Notes under the pieces: generated by a model | What the model saw: only the letters and a program-made list of their open reading frames with translations | Databases searched by the model: none | What the model was told of the DNA's origin: nothing | In this document: positions 6,740 to 8,093 of the stretch, piece by piece | Numbering within the stretch: the stretch's first letter is position 1 | Layout: each line of letters starts with the position of its first letter | Translations under genes and position numbers: made by a program | Origin: Treponema sp. | GTDB taxonomy: Bacteria; Spirochaetota; Spirochaetia; Treponematales; Treponemataceae | Reading direction: 5' to 3' | Length of the DNA stretch: 8,093 nt | Assembly (NCBI GenBank): GCA_016297805.1 | Contig: JAEDFX010000097.1 | Location: forward strand, 1-8,093

Positions 6740-7276
6740 ATGAAAATCGAACAGGATAAATGGGTAGCAATTCACTACACATTAAAAAATGATGCAGGTG
6801 AGGAACTGGATTCTTCTGTAGGTGGAGCTCCATTAGGATACGTTCACGGAAAAGGATATTTGATTTTTGGTTTGGAAAACGAACTTTTAGGAAAAGAACC
6901 TGGAGATAAGTTCAATGCAGTTATTCAGCCAAAAGACGCTTATGGTGAATATGATCCACAGCTGGTTATTGATGTAGACCGAAAGCAGTTTGAATTCGAC
7001 GGTGATATTACAGTAGGAATGCAGTTCCAGGTAATGACCCCTCAGGGACCTTCAATTGTTCGTGTTACAGAAGTTAATGGTGATAAAATCAAGATTGACG
7101 GAAATCATGAGCTTGCTGGAAAAGTTCTGTATTTTGATGTAGAAGTAGTTGAAGTTCGCGATGCTACAGAAGAAGAATTGAATCCACGTGGATGCGGTGG
7201 ATGTGGCGGCGGTTGCGGTAGTGACTGCGGCGGAGACTGTAATTGCGAAGGCGGCTGTGGAGGCTGCGGTAACTAA
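6740..7276 (+). CDS. slyD: SlyD-type FKBP peptidyl-prolyl isomerase with Cys/Gly-rich metal-binding tail
   Basis: This 178-residue cytoplasmic protein matches SlyD in order and length. The split FKBP domain (about 1-68 and 125-143) is seen in WVAIHYTLKNDAGEELDSS, GLENELLGKEPGD and KDAYGEYDP. The inserted flap (about 70-125) includes GMQFQVMTPQGPSIVRV and the GNHELAGK segment typical of the family. SlyD isomerises X-Pro bonds, acts as a chaperone, and in Escherichia coli delivers nickel for hydrogenase maturation. The tail 151-178 has eight cysteines (152, 155, 159, 163, 167, 169, 173, 176) among glycines and no histidine, unlike the His-rich E. coli tail, so its metal preference may differ. 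A strong GGAGGA sits five bases before the ATG, 18 bases after the Nfu gene. That close pairing with an Fe-S protein hints at a shared metalloprotein role. Confidence 0.95.
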   Translation: MKIEQDKWVAIHYTLKNDAGEELDSSVGGAPLGYVHGKGYLIFGLENELLGKEPGDKFNAVIQPKDAYGEYDPQLVIDVDRKQFEFDGDITVGMQFQVMTPQGPSIVRVTEVNGDKIKIDGNHELAGKVLYFDVEVVEVRDATEEELNPRGCGGCGGGCGSDCGGDCNCEGGCGGCGN

Positions 7277-7301
7277 ATAAATACCTGAGCGGGAAAGAAG
7301 G

Positions 7302-7961
7302 ATGATTGGCATAGCATTTTGTTTTTTACCATTGATTATTGCAATAATTATTTGTACAGCTGGTTTTAAAGTAAAACTTACTCAGCAGTTATTAGCATGC
7401 CTTTTCGGATTGATTATTGTGCTGCCAGTTTCAGTAATTCAGTATTTTCTGCCAGGAATTCCAGGCTTGCAGAATGCACCAGTTTTGCAGGCCTTTTTGA
7501 AATCAGTATTGATTTATGGGCTAGTGGAAGAACTTTTTAAAATGTTTGCACTTCTTCCACTGCCAAAAAAGAATAGTACAATGCTGAATTTTTTCCTTTT
7601 GAGTTTTGTTCTGGGACTAGCTTTGGGCTGCTTTGAATCTGTAGTTTATTATTTTGATCATTTACAGGTTGCCAGCAGTAAGGGAGCTCAGCTTTTATAT
7701 GGCCAGATTGCTTTAAGAATCTTTTCGGCTGATATTATTCATATGACCTGTGCAGGTTTAAGTGGACTTTTTGTATATTCCTGTACAACAGAAAAAAAGC
7801 GGATTTCATTTTTTGTAATGGCTGTGGTTATTCACGGTGTCTACGATTTTTTTGCAGGTTTTTCAAACAGTCTTCGCTGGTTTGCAGCAGTTGTAGTACT
7901 GCTTGCAATTGCAGAATGTCGCATTAAGTACGTTTCTTTGCAAAATAATGAAAAAGAATAA
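7302..7961 (+). CDS. PrsW-family intramembrane protease homologue
   Basis: This 219-residue, highly hydrophobic protein has six to eight likely membrane spans. It carries the motif set of PrsW and related EExxK-type membrane peptidases: Glu76-Glu77-x2-Lys80 in GLVEELFKM, Phe111-Glu112 in LGCFESVVYYF, His147 in SADIIHMT, and His178-x3-Asp182 in VIHGVYDFF. In Bacillus subtilis, PrsW makes the first cut in the anti-sigma factor RsiW. No sigma or anti-sigma gene lies in this window, so the substrate is unknown and the protease call is by family. The start is uncertain in detail: GAAGG touches the ATG with no spacer, and only a weaker GCGGGA lies upstream at a normal distance. No other start fits because a stop occurs in frame at 7278-7280. 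It is the last gene of the plus-strand run. Confidence 0.85.
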   Translation: MIGIAFCFLPLIIAIIICTAGFKVKLTQQLLACLFGLIIVLPVSVIQYFLPGIPGLQNAPVLQAFLKSVLIYGLVEELFKMFALLPLPKKNSTMLNFFLLSFVLGLALGCFESVVYYFDHLQVASSKGAQLLYGQIALRIFSADIIHMTCAGLSGLFVYSCTTEKKRISFFVMAVVIHGVYDFFAGFSNSLRWFAAVVVLLAIAECRIKYVSLQNNEKE

Positions 7962-7991
7962 CATTTATTCCTAATTTTTTTGTATTTTTTT
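7956..7991 (+). terminator. weak candidate terminator after the PrsW homologue
   Basis: GAATAA (7956-7961, containing the stop codon) pairs with TTATTC (7965-7970) around CAT. It is followed after four bases by two T runs (7975-7981 and 7985-7991). The stem is short and AT-rich, so it may work poorly, but it lies just where the operon should end, before the separate tRNA promoter. Confidence 0.3.
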
Positions 7992-8002
7992 GCCCCAAAG
8001 TG

Positions 8003-8034
8003 TTGACTTTTTCCCCCTAATCGTATACTATACA
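8003..8034 (+). promoter_or_regulatory. promoter of the initiator tRNA gene
   Basis: TTGACT (8003-8008, 5 of 6) is followed after 15 bases by TATACT (8024-8029, 5 of 6); TACTAT (8026-8031), a poorer box, would give 17 bases. Transcription would begin near 8036-8038, shortly before the tRNA at 8045. The -10 region overlaps a perfect 11-base palindrome GTATACTATAC (8023-8033). Confidence 0.65.
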
Positions 8035-8044
8035 CAACATACGA

Positions 8045-8093
8045 CGCGGGGTAGAGCAGTTGGCAGCTCGTCGGGCTCATAACCCGGAGGCCG
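8045..8093 (+). tRNA. initiator tRNA-fMet (CAT), 3' part cut by window end
   Basis: The 5' two-thirds of a tRNA are visible: acceptor strand CGCGGGG (8045-8051), D arm GAGC/GCTC (8054-8057 with 8066-8069), and an anticodon arm (8071-8087) with loop CTCATAA and anticodon CAT at 8078-8080. The variable loop begins at 8088. Initiator marks are present: three consecutive G-C pairs at the bottom of the anticodon stem (GGG/CCC), an A11-T24 pair in the D stem, and C at position 1. The matching acceptor strand, and thus the expected C1-A72 mismatch, lies beyond the window. Confidence 0.93.

Noticed and set aside
7052..7312. Minus-strand open frame across the SlyD tail
   Set aside because: Its Ala/Thr repeats are the reverse reading of the Cys/Gly codons of the SlyD tail, so it is a shadow.
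7841..8080. Minus-strand open frame of 79 codons covering the end of the PrsW homologue and the tRNA start
   Set aside because: It overlaps a real gene, a clear promoter and a tRNA, and shows no family feature.
1..8093. CRISPR array, insertion sequence, toxin-antitoxin or phage genes
   Set aside because: I saw no regularly spaced repeats, no transposase or integrase motifs and no small paired genes; all the long frames are explained by housekeeping or envelope genes.

Overview
The window looks like a piece of an AT-rich spirochaete chromosome, most likely a gut- or rumen-type Treponema. This assignment is inference. It rests on the AT-rich coding style, a loose spirochaete-like lipobox on a lytic transglycosylase, and the combination of an anaerobe's rubrerythrin with an acidic bitopic LysM protein. 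No taxonomic marker is complete enough to settle it. I see no phage, insertion sequence, CRISPR array or defence island.

Layout. Bases 1-88 hold no convincing gene; they form a GC-rich block of small inverted repeats unlike the rest of the window. A minus-strand unit follows: rubrerythrin (151-684) with its own terminator (89-121) and promoter (717-745). The gap 685-865 is a divergent control region with promoters facing both ways and an AT palindrome between them. From 866 to 7961 six genes run on the plus strand with gaps of 7-25 bases, so they probably form one operon. In order they are a membrane LysM protein, a lipoprotein lytic transglycosylase, a cation/proton antiporter with a CBS pair, an Nfu-type Fe-S protein, a SlyD-type prolyl isomerase with a cysteine-rich tail, and a PrsW-type membrane protease homologue. 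The window ends inside an initiator tRNA-Met gene that has its own promoter.

How the genes fit together. The first two plus-strand genes are a cell-wall pair: one would anchor to peptidoglycan through LysM and the other cleave glycan strands from the periplasmic face of a membrane. The antiporter and PrsW homologue are inner-membrane proteins tied to ion balance and possibly envelope signalling. Nfu and SlyD are metal-handling and protein-maturation factors. Rubrerythrin, divergently transcribed, is a peroxide-detoxifying diiron protein.

The most unusual thing is the LysM protein. Its first ~110 residues look like the beta substrate-binding domain of Hsp70/DnaK without any ATPase domain. This is joined through a long Asp/Glu/Pro-rich segment with recurring D-L-P-D-F-like motifs to one membrane span and a C-terminal periplasmic LysM domain. 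A chaperone-type peptide-binding domain tethered from the cytoplasm to the cell wall is not an architecture I know as described.
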